A DNA stretch of 64,000 nucleotides from Bradyrhizobium sp. ORS 285. Lineage in GTDB: Bacteria > Pseudomonadota > Alphaproteobacteria > Rhizobiales > Xanthobacteraceae. This document shows, piece by piece, positions 25,562-34,010 of this stretch. The notes beneath the pieces were generated by a model that did not search any database, was not told the origin of the DNA, and was given only the letters and a program-made list of their open reading frames with translations. Positions within the stretch are counted from its first letter, which is position 1, and each line of letters opens with the position of its first letter. The position numbers were made by a program, and so were the translations under genes. The stretch is from the NCBI RefSeq assembly GCF_900176205.1, contig NZ_LT859959.1, forward strand, positions 2,873,001-2,937,000. The letters are read 5' to 3'.

Positions 25562-26476
25562 TCAATTCTGTGTTGGACGCAGATGCGAAGGCGGACAACC
25601 GACATGGCGTGCAAAAGCGACGCTGAAACCGCTCGCCGACTGATAGCCGCAGGCGAAGGCGATCTCCGAAATCGATACCCCTTGGCTGATCATTTCTTTG
25701 GCCAGCGCCATCCGCCATCTTAGAAGGTATTGCATTGGCGGTAGGCCGACGATCTCGCTGAAGCGCTGCGCAAATACCGATCGGGATGCGCCGGCGGCCT
25801 TCGCCAACGTGGCGACCGTCCAGTCCCGGGACGGATCCTGGTGTAAGGCTTGTAGGCATGCGGCGATCTGCGGATCGGCAAGACCGGCCAGCAGGCCGGG
25901 GTTCACGTTCGCTTGCTTCTCGCCCTGATCGCGCATGACCTCGATCAACAGGATTTCCAGCAGACGTTCGATGACCAGGGCGGACCCCGGTCGACCTTCC
26001 CACGCTTCCGTGCCGAGCATCTTCAGGAGCGACGCCACGCGTGTTGCGCCCGATGTGGCAAAACCGATCTCGACCACGGATGGGAGTATGTCCTTCAACA
26101 GTCCCAAATGCGTGCGGTCGAACGAGAAGCGGCCGCCCAGCAGCTTGAATGTGGGAGCCGTGCTCGATGGATCAGTGACGATCGACCGTGCCGACGGGTT
26201 GGATTGAGGAGGCTGAAACCTGATCGGCTTGGTCTCCTCGCTGTCCCCCATCATCCATTCTTCAGGCGCCGTCATCATCAGGAAGTCGCCGGCGACCATC
26301 GTGCGCGTCGGTCGGCCAGGAAGCTGAAGCCTGGCGCTTCCCCCCGTGACCAGAACGAAAATCGTGTCCTGGAGCGAAGGATAGCGAATGGCCCATGGGC
26401 CTCGCGCTTCGAACTGCTTCCAGAGCAGCGCGCGCGGTTTGAGGAGCCGGACGACCTGCGTCAGGGGATCGGAAAT
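25562..26476 (-). CDS. AraC-family regulator with cupin sensor and no normal start codon
   Basis: The C-terminal two helix-turn-helix motifs are clear (WTVATLAKAAGASRSVFAQR and ISEIAFACGYQSASGFSVAF). The N-terminal cupin-type sensor begins DPLTQVVRLLKPRALLW, but no ATG, GTG or TTG stands before it: the codon at the expected start (complement of 26474-26476) is ATT. The first in-frame ATG is at 26299, inside the sensor domain, giving a truncated 245-residue protein. Either ATT is used, or an ATG was lost and the gene is impaired. Divergent from a serine hydrolase gene that it may control. Confidence 0.7.
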   Translation of the reverse strand: MSDPLTQVVRLLKPRALLWKQFEARGPWAIRYPSLQDTIFVLVTGGSARLQLPGRPTRTMVAGDFLMMTAPEEWMMGDSEETKPIRFQPPQSNPSARSIVTDPSSTAPTFKLLGGRFSFDRTHLGLLKDILPSVVEIGFATSGATRVASLLKMLGTEAWEGRPGSALVIERLLEILLIEVMRDQGEKQANVNPGLLAGLADPQIAACLQALHQDPSRDWTVATLAKAAGASRSVFAQRFSEIVGLPPMQYLLRWRMALAKEMISQGVSISEIAFACGYQSASGFSVAFARHVGCPPSHLRPTQN

Positions 26477-26574
26477 AGGACGATCTCGAAAGAATTGCGG
26501 ACGCCTCGATATAGAGCATCCCGAAAGCCGTCGCTAGGGTCATCGCTACAGAATGACCCTAGAAGAGCAGGTCG

Positions 26575-27762
26575 ATGAAAAGCGTTGCTGACGCCATCGA
26601 GGCGCAATGGATCGACGTCCAGCCGGATGTGAACCTGTCGAACTGGAGGCAATCGCCTCAAAATCATCGTGCGTTCCATCATCTCCCGTGCGAAGTCGCA
26701 ACAGCACGCGTTCGCGCCGGTAGCAAAGGAGCCCGGTTTCCTGGCTCATCCGAGTCCATCGATGCGTTTTCGCTCCGGTTACCGAATGGCTCGTCCATGG
26801 GCCTCGAGCCGTTTCTGGCGGCGACGTCGACCGACGCCATGATCGTGCTGCACGACGGGCGGCTTGTTTACGAGGCTTATCGCAACGGCATGGAGCCCAA
26901 CTCGCGCCACATCGCGATGTCCGCGACCAAGGCTGTCATTGGGCTGTTGACGGAGATCCTGGCGGCGGATGGAGCAATCAAGCTCGAGAGGCCCGTTACC
27001 GATTATGTGCCGGAGGTCGCCAACTCGCCCTACGCGGCCGCGCGCGCGAGGGACTTGCTCGACATGCGGGTCGCTGTCCTTTTCGACGCGACGCAGGAGA
27101 AGAGCTACTCACGATCGGTTGGATGGGAGCCGCCCGGGGATCCCAAGACAGATATCCGGAGCTTTCTCTCCCGGCTCAGCGGCCCGGCTTGGCGATGCGG
27201 GGGCGGCTTCGCCTACCATTCCGCAAACACCGATCTGCTTGGATGGGTCATCGAGAGAGCAACCTCCGCAAAGGTGCAAGACCTGCTATCCGAGAAACTA
27301 TGGGCTGCGATAGCCAGCGATGATGCCGAGCTCACACTGGATTGGGACGGCTTTGCCCGCAGCGCAGGTGGGCTCTGTGCGACGATCCGCGACCTGGCGC
27401 GGCTCGGACAGGTGGTTTGCCTCGACGGTTCCTCCGGCAGCGCGCAGATCTTCCCGAACCACATCGTTCATGGTCTCGCAACCGGCGGTGATCGCAAGGC
27501 GTGGAGCTCCGGCCAGTGGGGTGAATCGTTCGCTCCCATCAGCCGAAGCATGAGCTATCGCAGCGGATGGTATACGGTCGACACCGATCCGGAAATCTTG
27601 TTCGCGATGGGCATCCACGGTCAGAATCTGCTCGTTGATCGCAAGAACAGGATCGTCATGGCCAAATTCTCATCCTGGCCGCAACCCGTCGATGGTCGAA
27701 CGACGTGGCTGACACATGCCGCGTTTGACGAAGTGCGCAGGTGCTTGCCACCGAGCCGATGA
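26575..27762 (+). CDS. Serine hydrolase, beta-lactamase/NylB-like family
   Basis: A 395-residue cytoplasmic-looking protein (no signal peptide) of the serine beta-lactamase-like/penicillin-binding fold. The nucleophile motif is SATK (Ser116, Lys119) in IAMSATKAVIG, where SxxK is required; YHSAN supplies the conserved Tyr-x-Asn-like motif. Members include esterases and 6-aminohexanoate-dimer hydrolases, so the true substrate is open. Divergent from the AraC regulator with about 100 bp between them, suggesting inducible expression. Confidence 0.75.
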   Translation: MKSVADAIEAQWIDVQPDVNLSNWRQSPQNHRAFHHLPCEVATARVRAGSKGARFPGSSESIDAFSLRLPNGSSMGLEPFLAATSTDAMIVLHDGRLVYEAYRNGMEPNSRHIAMSATKAVIGLLTEILAADGAIKLERPVTDYVPEVANSPYAAARARDLLDMRVAVLFDATQEKSYSRSVGWEPPGDPKTDIRSFLSRLSGPAWRCGGGFAYHSANTDLLGWVIERATSAKVQDLLSEKLWAAIASDDAELTLDWDGFARSAGGLCATIRDLARLGQVVCLDGSSGSAQIFPNHIVHGLATGGDRKAWSSGQWGESFAPISRSMSYRSGWYTVDTDPEILFAMGIHGQNLLVDRKNRIVMAKFSSWPQPVDGRTTWLTHAAFDEVRRCLPPSR

Positions 27763-28114
27763 TGCTCGGCCGCCGCCTGCGGCTTCTCCTGGTCCTACGC
27801 ACACACCGGTTCGGATTTCAGTCCTGTTCGGCCTCGGCGCCACCGCCAGCGATCTCCCCATGAGGCTTACTGGCCATCATCCTGAGAGCGGTTGACGATC
27901 CGTCGTGCGTTAACCTTTGAGCTCTCCGTTTAGGCAAGTTCGGTGCGCGGTCCGTCCGATTTCATGCATTGCGGCCACCTGCTTCCGCGCCTGTGTTCGC
28001 ACAGTTCCAGCTGCTGGAATCCGCGTGATGCTGGTCCCCAGATGCTTGGCCTAGATATTCTCGAGCGAAAATCGCATGATCGACATAATCTCGCGCATGG
28101 ATAGAGCCGCTCTG
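27763..28114 (+). other. Gene-free stretch
   Basis: No coding frame of convincing composition and no strong hairpin seen. It separates the serine hydrolase from the dehydrogenase; its right end probably holds the dehydrogenase promoter, which I could not place. Confidence 0.4.
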
Positions 28115-29080
28115 ATGCCAGCAATCACACGTGTCCGCGTGGCCGTGCTCGACGATTTTCAGAACGTTGCGCGCTCGCTCGCCGACTGGAGCTCGCTCGA
28201 GCCCCGTGCCACGACGACGTTCTTCAACGACAACGTCACGGGGGACGTGCTCGTGGCGCGATTGCGGCCGTTCGACGTGATCATGCTCATCCGCGAGCGG
28301 ACCAAATTGCCGGCGTCGCTGATCGCTGGCCTGCCCAACCTCAAGCTGGTTGTCACCGCTGGCATGCGCAATCTGGGCATCGACGTGGCCGGGTGCACGG
28401 CGCGCGGCATCCCGGTCTGCGGCACCGATACCGGCAGCAGCTCGACTGCCGAGCTGGCGTTCGGGATGCTGCTGGCGCTGTCGCGGAACATCGTGGTGGA
28501 GGACCGCGCGCTGCGCGAGGGACGCTGGCAGACGCGCATGGGCCATGCGGTCAAGGGTTTGACGCTCGGCATCCTCGGGCTCGGGCGGCTCGGCGCTCAG
28601 ATGGCCGGATATGGCAGGGCGTTCGGCATGGATGTCATCGCCTGGAGTCAGAACTTGACCCCGGCGGATGCGGCAGCGGCAGGCGCCGAGTTCGTCGAAA
28701 AGGACGACCTGTTTCGGCGCTCGGACTTCATCAGCCTGCACGTCGTGTTGAGCGAGCGGACCCGCAACATCGTGGGCGCTGCGGAACTGGCGCGGATGAA
28801 GCCGTCGGCTTGTCTGATCAATACGTCGCGTGCCGGGCTCGTGGACGAGGCCGCCCTGATCGCCGCCCTGACGGAGGGCCGGATTGCGGGCGCAGCGCTT
28901 GATGTGTTCGATGTCGAGCCGTTGCCGCCGGATGCGCCGATCCTGTCGGCGCCCAACACCTTGCTGACGCCGCATCTCGGCTACGCCGCGCGCGACAGCT
29001 ACAAGACCTATTTCAGCCAGGCGGTGGAGGACATCGCCGCCTGGCTCGACGGCCAGCCGATCCGGGTCCTGACCGCCTGA
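28115..29080 (+). CDS. D-2-hydroxyacid dehydrogenase family protein
   Basis: About 321 residues from ATG 28115; in-frame ATGs at 28076 and 28097 would add 13 or 6 residues. The NAD-binding motif GILGLGRLG, the catalytic Arg in NTSRAGLVDE, Glu in DVFDVEPLPPD and His in TPHLGYAARD follow in the correct order for D-isomer-specific 2-hydroxyacid dehydrogenases (phosphoglycerate/glyoxylate/lactate type). Substrate not readable. Convergent with tctA, 22 bp apart. The neighbouring carboxylate uptake genes fit a hydroxyacid substrate, but this is inference. Confidence 0.82.
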   Translation: MPAITRVRVAVLDDFQNVARSLADWSSLEPRATTTFFNDNVTGDVLVARLRPFDVIMLIRERTKLPASLIAGLPNLKLVVTAGMRNLGIDVAGCTARGIPVCGTDTGSSSTAELAFGMLLALSRNIVVEDRALREGRWQTRMGHAVKGLTLGILGLGRLGAQMAGYGRAFGMDVIAWSQNLTPADAAAAGAEFVEKDDLFRRSDFISLHVVLSERTRNIVGAAELARMKPSACLINTSRAGLVDEAALIAALTEGRIAGAALDVFDVEPLPPDAPILSAPNTLLTPHLGYAARDSYKTYFSQAVEDIAAWLDGQPIRVLTA

Positions 29081-29102
29081 TCTCCGGACTCTCGCACCGG
29101 CT

Positions 29103-30656
29103 TCAAGCCTGATATGTCTCGGCGGGTCGCGTGGTGGCTGGCGCTGTCCGGTTCGGCTCGCTGCTCGACGTCTTGTCCGGTCGGCGCCGCGCCACGAGCC
29201 CGGCCACGATCTGCCAGGCGAAGATCAGGGCGACGATCCCGAGAATGCCTCCGCTGATCGGATGCTCGACGAACGTCGTGAAGCTGCCGTGGCTGAGCAG
29301 CATTGCGCGCCTGAAATTCTCCTCTAGGATCGGTCCGAGGATGAAGCCAAGCATCAAGGGCGCAGGATCGAGGCTGAGCCGGAAGAAGATGTAGCCGAGC
29401 ACGCCGAAGAAGGCCGTGGTGTAGATGTCGTCCAAGCTGTTGTTCACGCTGTATGTACCGACGCAGCAGAAGAACAGGATGGAAGGAAACAGCGCGCTGT
29501 AGGGAATCTTGAAGACCGTCAGCCAGTAACGGACCAGCGGAACATTAAGGACGACGAGGAAGAGATTTCCGATCCACATGCTCGCGACCAGCCCCCAGAA
29601 CAGATCCGGATGATCCGCGATCATGGTGGGTCCGGGCTTGATGCCGTTGATGATGAAGGCCGCCATCATCAGCGCCATCACGGCGTTCTCCGGAATGCCG
29701 ATGCTCATCAGCGGAATGAAGCTCGTTCGCGCAGCCGCTTCGTCGGCTGCCGCCTGTCCGGCAACGCCCTCGATCGCGCCCTTGCCGATCTCGTCGCGGT
29801 ACTTGCTGAATTTCTTGTCGACGGCGTAGGCCGCGAACTGAGCGATGACGGGACCGCCGCCCGGCAGCAGCCCGAGCAGAGAACCGGCGGCGCTGCCGCG
29901 GAGCGCGCTCGGGATGATGCGCTTGAACTCGGTCCAGCTCGGTATCAGCTTGATCTCGCCGCGAAACGGCGACGTCTGCCGGTCCTTGTCGAGATTCTTG
30001 GTGATCTCGGCAATGCCGAAGCAGCCGAGCGACAGGCTGACGAGCGCGATCCCGTCGTACAGCTGAGGAAGGCCCATGGTGAACCTGAGGGTGCCGGTAT
30101 TGACGTCGGTGCCGACGAGGCCGAGCAGCACGCCGACGAGGCACATCGACAGGCCGTCGAGCACGCTCCCGGTCGTCACGAGGCTGACGCAGAGGAAGCC
30201 CAGCAGCACGAGCGCGCAGTATTCGGTGGGGCCGAACATCAGCGCCACCTGGCTCAAGGGCGGCGCGAGCGATGCCAGCACGATCGTCGCGATCGTGCCG
30301 CCGATGAAGCTGGAAATGCCCGCCGTGAACAGTGCAAGACCGGTCTTGCCCTTGAGCGTCATCTCATAGCCGTCGATGCAGGCGATGATGCTGGACGCGT
30401 GCGGCATCCGCATCGTGATGGCGCTGACATTGTCGCCGTATTGGGCGCCGTAATAGATCCCGGCCAGCATGATCAGCGCGCCGTCGGTCGGCAATGAGTA
30501 GGTCAACGGCAGTAGCAGGCTGATCGTCGCTAGCGGCCCGAGGCCCGGCAGCAGGCCTACCAGCGTGCCAATGGTGCAGCCGGCGGCGCAGAACAGCAGG
30601 TTGTTAAGCGTCAGCGCGTGACCGAAGCCGAACGAGAGATTGGACAGGATATCCAT
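29103..30656 (-). CDS. tctA: TctA-type large permease of tripartite tricarboxylate transporter
   Basis: A 517-residue membrane protein with about eleven or twelve segments and the family motifs TLVGLLPGLGP near the N-terminus and GLLPGGGPVIAQF in the middle. It is the large membrane subunit of a TTT (TctABC) carboxylate importer. The ATG at 30656 has GAGG upstream and lies 10 bp after the tctB stop; the longer frame to 30698 overlaps tctB. The matching binding protein gene is on the other strand at 32224. Confidence 0.9.
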   Translation of the reverse strand: MDILSNLSFGFGHALTLNNLLFCAAGCTIGTLVGLLPGLGPLATISLLLPLTYSLPTDGALIMLAGIYYGAQYGDNVSAITMRMPHASSIIACIDGYEMTLKGKTGLALFTAGISSFIGGTIATIVLASLAPPLSQVALMFGPTEYCALVLLGFLCVSLVTTGSVLDGLSMCLVGVLLGLVGTDVNTGTLRFTMGLPQLYDGIALVSLSLGCFGIAEITKNLDKDRQTSPFRGEIKLIPSWTEFKRIIPSALRGSAAGSLLGLLPGGGPVIAQFAAYAVDKKFSKYRDEIGKGAIEGVAGQAAADEAAARTSFIPLMSIGIPENAVMALMMAAFIINGIKPGPTMIADHPDLFWGLVASMWIGNLFLVVLNVPLVRYWLTVFKIPYSALFPSILFFCCVGTYSVNNSLDDIYTTAFFGVLGYIFFRLSLDPAPLMLGFILGPILEENFRRAMLLSHGSFTTFVEHPISGGILGIVALIFAWQIVAGLVARRRPDKTSSSEPNRTAPATTRPAETYQA

Positions 30657-30666
30657 GGGTCGCGCC

Positions 30667-31092
30667 TCAATAGAGCGGGAGCTGCAGTCCGAGGCCAAGC
30701 TTCATCGCCAGCGCGACGGACGCGAGCACGGCGCTCAGCGCAAGAGCGCGCGACAGCTTGAAATCCGAGGCCGCATAGGAAGTGATGAGCACCATGGCGA
30801 CGAGGCCGACAAGCATGTTCACGTGTTCGGAGAGCAGCACGAAACTGAGCAGGCCGGCGGCCACCAGTGCGATGTTCCTCGCTCTGAATGCGAGTGCGTC
30901 CCCATTGATGATGAGGGCGCGAATGACGATCGCGAGGCCGACCAGGAAGAGCAGGGCAGACACGACGAGCGGAAACATGCCAGGTCCCGCACGGCCTAGC
31001 GTCCCCAAGGAATATCCGCGAGCCTGCAGGCCGAAGAACAGGGCTATGGCGAGCAGGCTTAGCCCCTTCGCCAGGTCTCGGTTGATCGTCAT
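30667..31092 (-). CDS. tctB: TctB-type small permease subunit
   Basis: A 141-residue protein with four hydrophobic segments, the size and profile of TctB. The ATG at 31092 is preceded by CGGAGG, so the long upstream frame to 31281 is not used. It is followed directly by tctA. The promoter region is shared with the divergent iclR gene and contains an AATTCCA-N5-TGGAA repeat. Confidence 0.85.
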   Translation of the reverse strand: MTINRDLAKGLSLLAIALFFGLQARGYSLGTLGRAGPGMFPLVVSALLFLVGLAIVIRALIINGDALAFRARNIALVAAGLLSFVLLSEHVNMLVGLVAMVLITSYAASDFKLSRALALSAVLASVALAMKLGLGLQLPLY

Positions 31093-31284
31093 GTTTCCTC
31101 CGCGGGGCGTGCACTTGAGATCGGCACATTGTCCCATGAGGAGGCAGCCCAGCCCGCGACGGACTTCGTCACGTGCATAGTCGTCTGGTCGGCTCGATTT
31201 ACTCGGAGCCGGGCGGAACAGACGTGATGGGCTTCCTCCACTCGCATCCAGGATAGCTGCCGTGCTAGGGTCGAGATGCACCTG

Positions 31285-31301
31285 AATTCCATCTGCTGGA
31301 A
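31285..31301 (+). promoter_or_regulatory. Candidate IclR-family operator between tctB and iclR
   Basis: AATTCCA-TCTGC-TGGAA is an inverted repeat located 10 bp before the iclR start. The same half-sites with the same 5-nt spacing recur upstream of tctC at 32116-32136, so it is probably the operator for autoregulation and for tctBA. Confidence 0.6.
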
Positions 31302-31310
31302 CGCGAGAAA

Positions 31311-32096
31311 ATGGCGGCCGACCACAGCTATGACAGCCTGAATCGCTCGCTGGAGCGAGGCATCGCGATATTGCGGGCGTTCAAGCCGGGCGTCGCCGAT
31401 CTCGGCAATGCCGAGATCGCGGAACGCACGGGGCTTGCCAAGGCGACCGTCAGTCGGTTGACGCAGACGTTGGTGAACGGAGGGCTGTTGCAGAGAGATC
31501 CGGGACGCCGGGTCTACAGGTTGGCGCCGGCTGTTCTCAGCTTGGCGCACGCGATGCGTCTCAGCTCGCCGATGCTGTCGGTGGTCGCGCCCCTGCTGCG
31601 GGCCGAAGCATCGCGGCGTCGCGTCAATGTCGGGCTGGCCGCAGCGGACCAGGACATGATGGTCTATCTGGAGTCGTTCCGCTACCACCCGCGACTGACA
31701 CATCGGACGGTGGTGTCGGGCCAGCGCATCCCTGTCGAACTGACCTCGCTCGGGCGCGCCTATCTGTGGGCACTCGAGCCCTCCGCCCGCGAACGTGAGT
31801 ATGCCGCGATCGCAAAACGGCGCCCGAAAAACTACAAGCGGCTCATTCGCGAGATCGAGAGATCCTTCACGGAGCTAGACAAGCTCGGCTATTGCGCGGT
31901 CGGCTGGCAGCCAGGAGTCGTGGCGGTGGCGACGACGCTGCCTTTTGGCGCAGGTGAGCCGCACGTCATGAACATGAGCATTGGGAGCGTCGAGCCACTC
32001 GAAGAGGCCTCGCACCGCCTGGCGCCATGGCTGCTCGACCTGAAACGCCGATGCCTCAATCGGCTCGAGCATGCAGTCACATCGGAACTGAGCTGA
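31311..32096 (+). CDS. IclR-family transcriptional regulator
   Basis: A 261-residue regulator with an N-terminal winged helix (SLERGIAILRAF, then LAKATVSRLTQTLVNGGLL) and a C-terminal GAF-like effector domain (about 80-250). It lies between tctBA on the other strand and tctC downstream. Two matching inverted repeats in both flanking regions make it the likely regulator of the whole uptake and activation set. The effector would be the transported acid or its CoA ester. Confidence 0.85.
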   Translation: MAADHSYDSLNRSLERGIAILRAFKPGVADLGNAEIAERTGLAKATVSRLTQTLVNGGLLQRDPGRRVYRLAPAVLSLAHAMRLSSPMLSVVAPLLRAEASRRRVNVGLAAADQDMMVYLESFRYHPRLTHRTVVSGQRIPVELTSLGRAYLWALEPSAREREYAAIAKRRPKNYKRLIREIERSFTELDKLGYCAVGWQPGVVAVATTLPFGAGEPHVMNMSIGSVEPLEEASHRLAPWLLDLKRRCLNRLEHAVTSELS

Positions 32097-32115
32097 GCTC
32101 GCGTCCCGCGCAGCT

Positions 32116-32136
32116 CAATTCCAATAGGTGGAATTG
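32116..32136 (+). promoter_or_regulatory. Perfect palindromic operator upstream of tctC
   Basis: CAATTCCA-ATAGG-TGGAATTG is a perfect 8-bp inverted repeat with a 5-nt centre, 20 bp after the iclR stop and 87 bp before tctC. It shares AATTCCA-N5-TGGAA with the site at 31285-31301. Confidence 0.65.
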
Positions 32137-32223
32137 GGGGCGCCCCGCACGCGCCGTCGCATCGTAGTCTCCTCCGCAACAAGGTCCGGCGGCCTACGCC
32201 GGACGCGACGGAGGAAACCTGCA

Positions 32224-33207
32224 ATGACAGATCATCGCGTAGGACGACTCGTCTTGATGCTGGCGAGCCTGGGACTGGCCATCGTCGGCGCAATCCCCGG
32301 AGCGGCCCGGGCCGAGTATCCCGATCGACCGATCAAGCTCGTGGTTCCTTTCTCGCCCGGCGGCGGGACGGATCTGATCGCGCGGACGCTGGCGAAGCCG
32401 ATGGCTGCGAAGCTCGGCCAATCGATCGTGGTGGAGAACAAGGCCGGCGCGGGCACCATCATCGGCTCGGATGCCGTCGCCCGAAGCCAGCCGGATGGCT
32501 ACACGTTCCTGATTGCGACGCTCGCCCATTCGGTCAATCCGAGCCTTCACGCCAAGTTGCCCTACGACACGGAGAAGGCGTTCGCCCCGGTCACGCTGAT
32601 CGGCACCTACCAGAACATCCTGGTCGTCAAGCCGGAGAGCCCGTTCCAAACCGTCGATGACATCATCAAGGCAGCCAAGGCAAATCCCGGAAAGTACACC
32701 TATGCCTCGCAGGGCATCGGGACGTCGGCGCATCTGGCGGGCGAGCTTCTGAACAATCTTGCTCACATCGAGCTGACGCATATCCCCTACAAGGGCGCGG
32801 GCCCTGCATTGACCGATGTCCTCGGCGGACAGGTCGACATGATGTTTGCTAGCAGCGCCGCAGTGTCCGGCTTCATCGCGAGCAAGAGCCTGCGGCCGAT
32901 TGCCGTCACTGGCGCCAAGGGGCAGACCCAAGTGCCGGGCGTCCCCAGTGTCGAGGAGACCGTGCCCGGCTACGTGTTCGACAGCTGGTACGGGCTCTAC
33001 GTGCCGGCGAAGACGCCGAAACCCGTCGTCGACAAGCTGCTCGAGGCCGTCAAATTCGCCGCGCAGGATCCGGACTTCCTCAAGCGGGCGCAGGACGAAG
33101 GCTTGCTGATGCGGGTCGGGACTCCTGAAGAACTCGATGCCTACGTCAAGGCGGATACCGTTCGCTGGCGCAAGGTCGTGACTGAAAACAAGATCAAACC
33201 GGAATAG
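32224..33207 (+). CDS. tctC: TctC/Bug-type periplasmic solute-binding protein
   Basis: A 327-residue exported protein with a signal peptide (about residues 1-30, ending GAARAE). The mature start YPDRPIKLVVPFSPGGGTDL is a Bug/TctC signature, with later VENKAGAGTIIG. It captures a carboxylate in the periplasm for the TctAB permease. ATG 32224 has GGAGG about 9 nt upstream; the frame from 32128 is not supported. First gene of an operon with an enoyl-CoA hydratase and an acyl-CoA ligase. Confidence 0.9.
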   Translation: MTDHRVGRLVLMLASLGLAIVGAIPGAARAEYPDRPIKLVVPFSPGGGTDLIARTLAKPMAAKLGQSIVVENKAGAGTIIGSDAVARSQPDGYTFLIATLAHSVNPSLHAKLPYDTEKAFAPVTLIGTYQNILVVKPESPFQTVDDIIKAAKANPGKYTYASQGIGTSAHLAGELLNNLAHIELTHIPYKGAGPALTDVLGGQVDMMFASSAAVSGFIASKSLRPIAVTGAKGQTQVPGVPSVEETVPGYVFDSWYGLYVPAKTPKPVVDKLLEAVKFAAQDPDFLKRAQDEGLLMRVGTPEELDAYVKADTVRWRKVVTENKIKPE

Positions 33208-33212
33208 ACACC

Positions 33213-33998
33213 ATGGATTCGGATATCGTTCTGAAGACTATCAGCGACGGCATTGCGACCGTGACGCTAAATCGCCCCGACAAACGCAATGCGATGAGCG
33301 ACGAGATGCGCTCGTCGCTCATCGAGGTGCTTGAGGAGATCGCTGCAGACAAATCGGTTCGCGCGCTCGTGCTTACGGGGGCCGGCAAGGGGTTCTGTGC
33401 CGGCGGCGATGTCGCCGGCATGAAGCGGCGGATGGAGGCGCCGGCGGGCGAGGTCGGATTCAACGGCTGGGCGCGCCAGCAACGCGTGCACCGGACCCAG
33501 ATGTTGCTCCATACCATGCCCAAGCCGACGATCGCCGCTGTGAACGGAGCGGCGGCGGGGCTTGGCGCGGACACGGCGTTGGCGTGCGACTTCGTGATCG
33601 CGAGCCCCTTTGCCAAGTTCGTGTGGTCCTACATCCTGCGTGGTCTCATTCCGGACGGCGGAGGCATGTACTTCCTGCCACGGCGCGTTGGACTGCCGAA
33701 GGCGAAGGAACTGATCTTCACCGGTCGGCAGGTCGGTGCTGACGAGGCGGTCAAGATTGGCATCATCGATCGCATGAGTTCGCCCGAGACGTTGCTTACG
33801 GATGCGCAAGCCTGGGCACGCGAACTCTCCGCGGGGTCGAGCACTGCCATCGCGCTCGGCAAGGCCATTCTCAACCGGTCGTTCGAGACAGAGGCCAACA
33901 ACATCTTTGCGAGCGGAAGTCAGGCGCAGGGCATCTGCTACACCAGCAGCGAACATCGCGAACAGGTCCTCGCATTCCTCGCCAAGTCGAGCAACTGA
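33213..33998 (+). CDS. Enoyl-CoA hydratase/isomerase family protein
   Basis: A 261-residue crotonase-fold protein. The first oxyanion-hole region is TGAGKGFCAGGDVAGM, and the second is NGAAAGLGADTALACDF. It starts 5 bp after tctC and ends 12 bp before the acyl-CoA ligase, so the three genes form one transcript. It probably hydrates or isomerises the CoA ester made by the ligase. The exact reaction in this superfamily cannot be read by eye. Confidence 0.85.
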   Translation: MDSDIVLKTISDGIATVTLNRPDKRNAMSDEMRSSLIEVLEEIAADKSVRALVLTGAGKGFCAGGDVAGMKRRMEAPAGEVGFNGWARQQRVHRTQMLLHTMPKPTIAAVNGAAAGLGADTALACDFVIASPFAKFVWSYILRGLIPDGGGMYFLPRRVGLPKAKELIFTGRQVGADEAVKIGIIDRMSSPETLLTDAQAWARELSAGSSTAIALGKAILNRSFETEANNIFASGSQAQGICYTSSEHREQVLAFLAKSSN

Positions 33999-34010
33999 CG
34001 AGCGCAGCCG

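Noticed and set aside
26575..27762. Serine hydrolase considered as a ClbP-type pro-drug peptidase for the NRPS product
   Set aside because: It lacks a signal peptide and membrane helices, lies 10 kb before the cluster, and is paired with its own AraC regulator.
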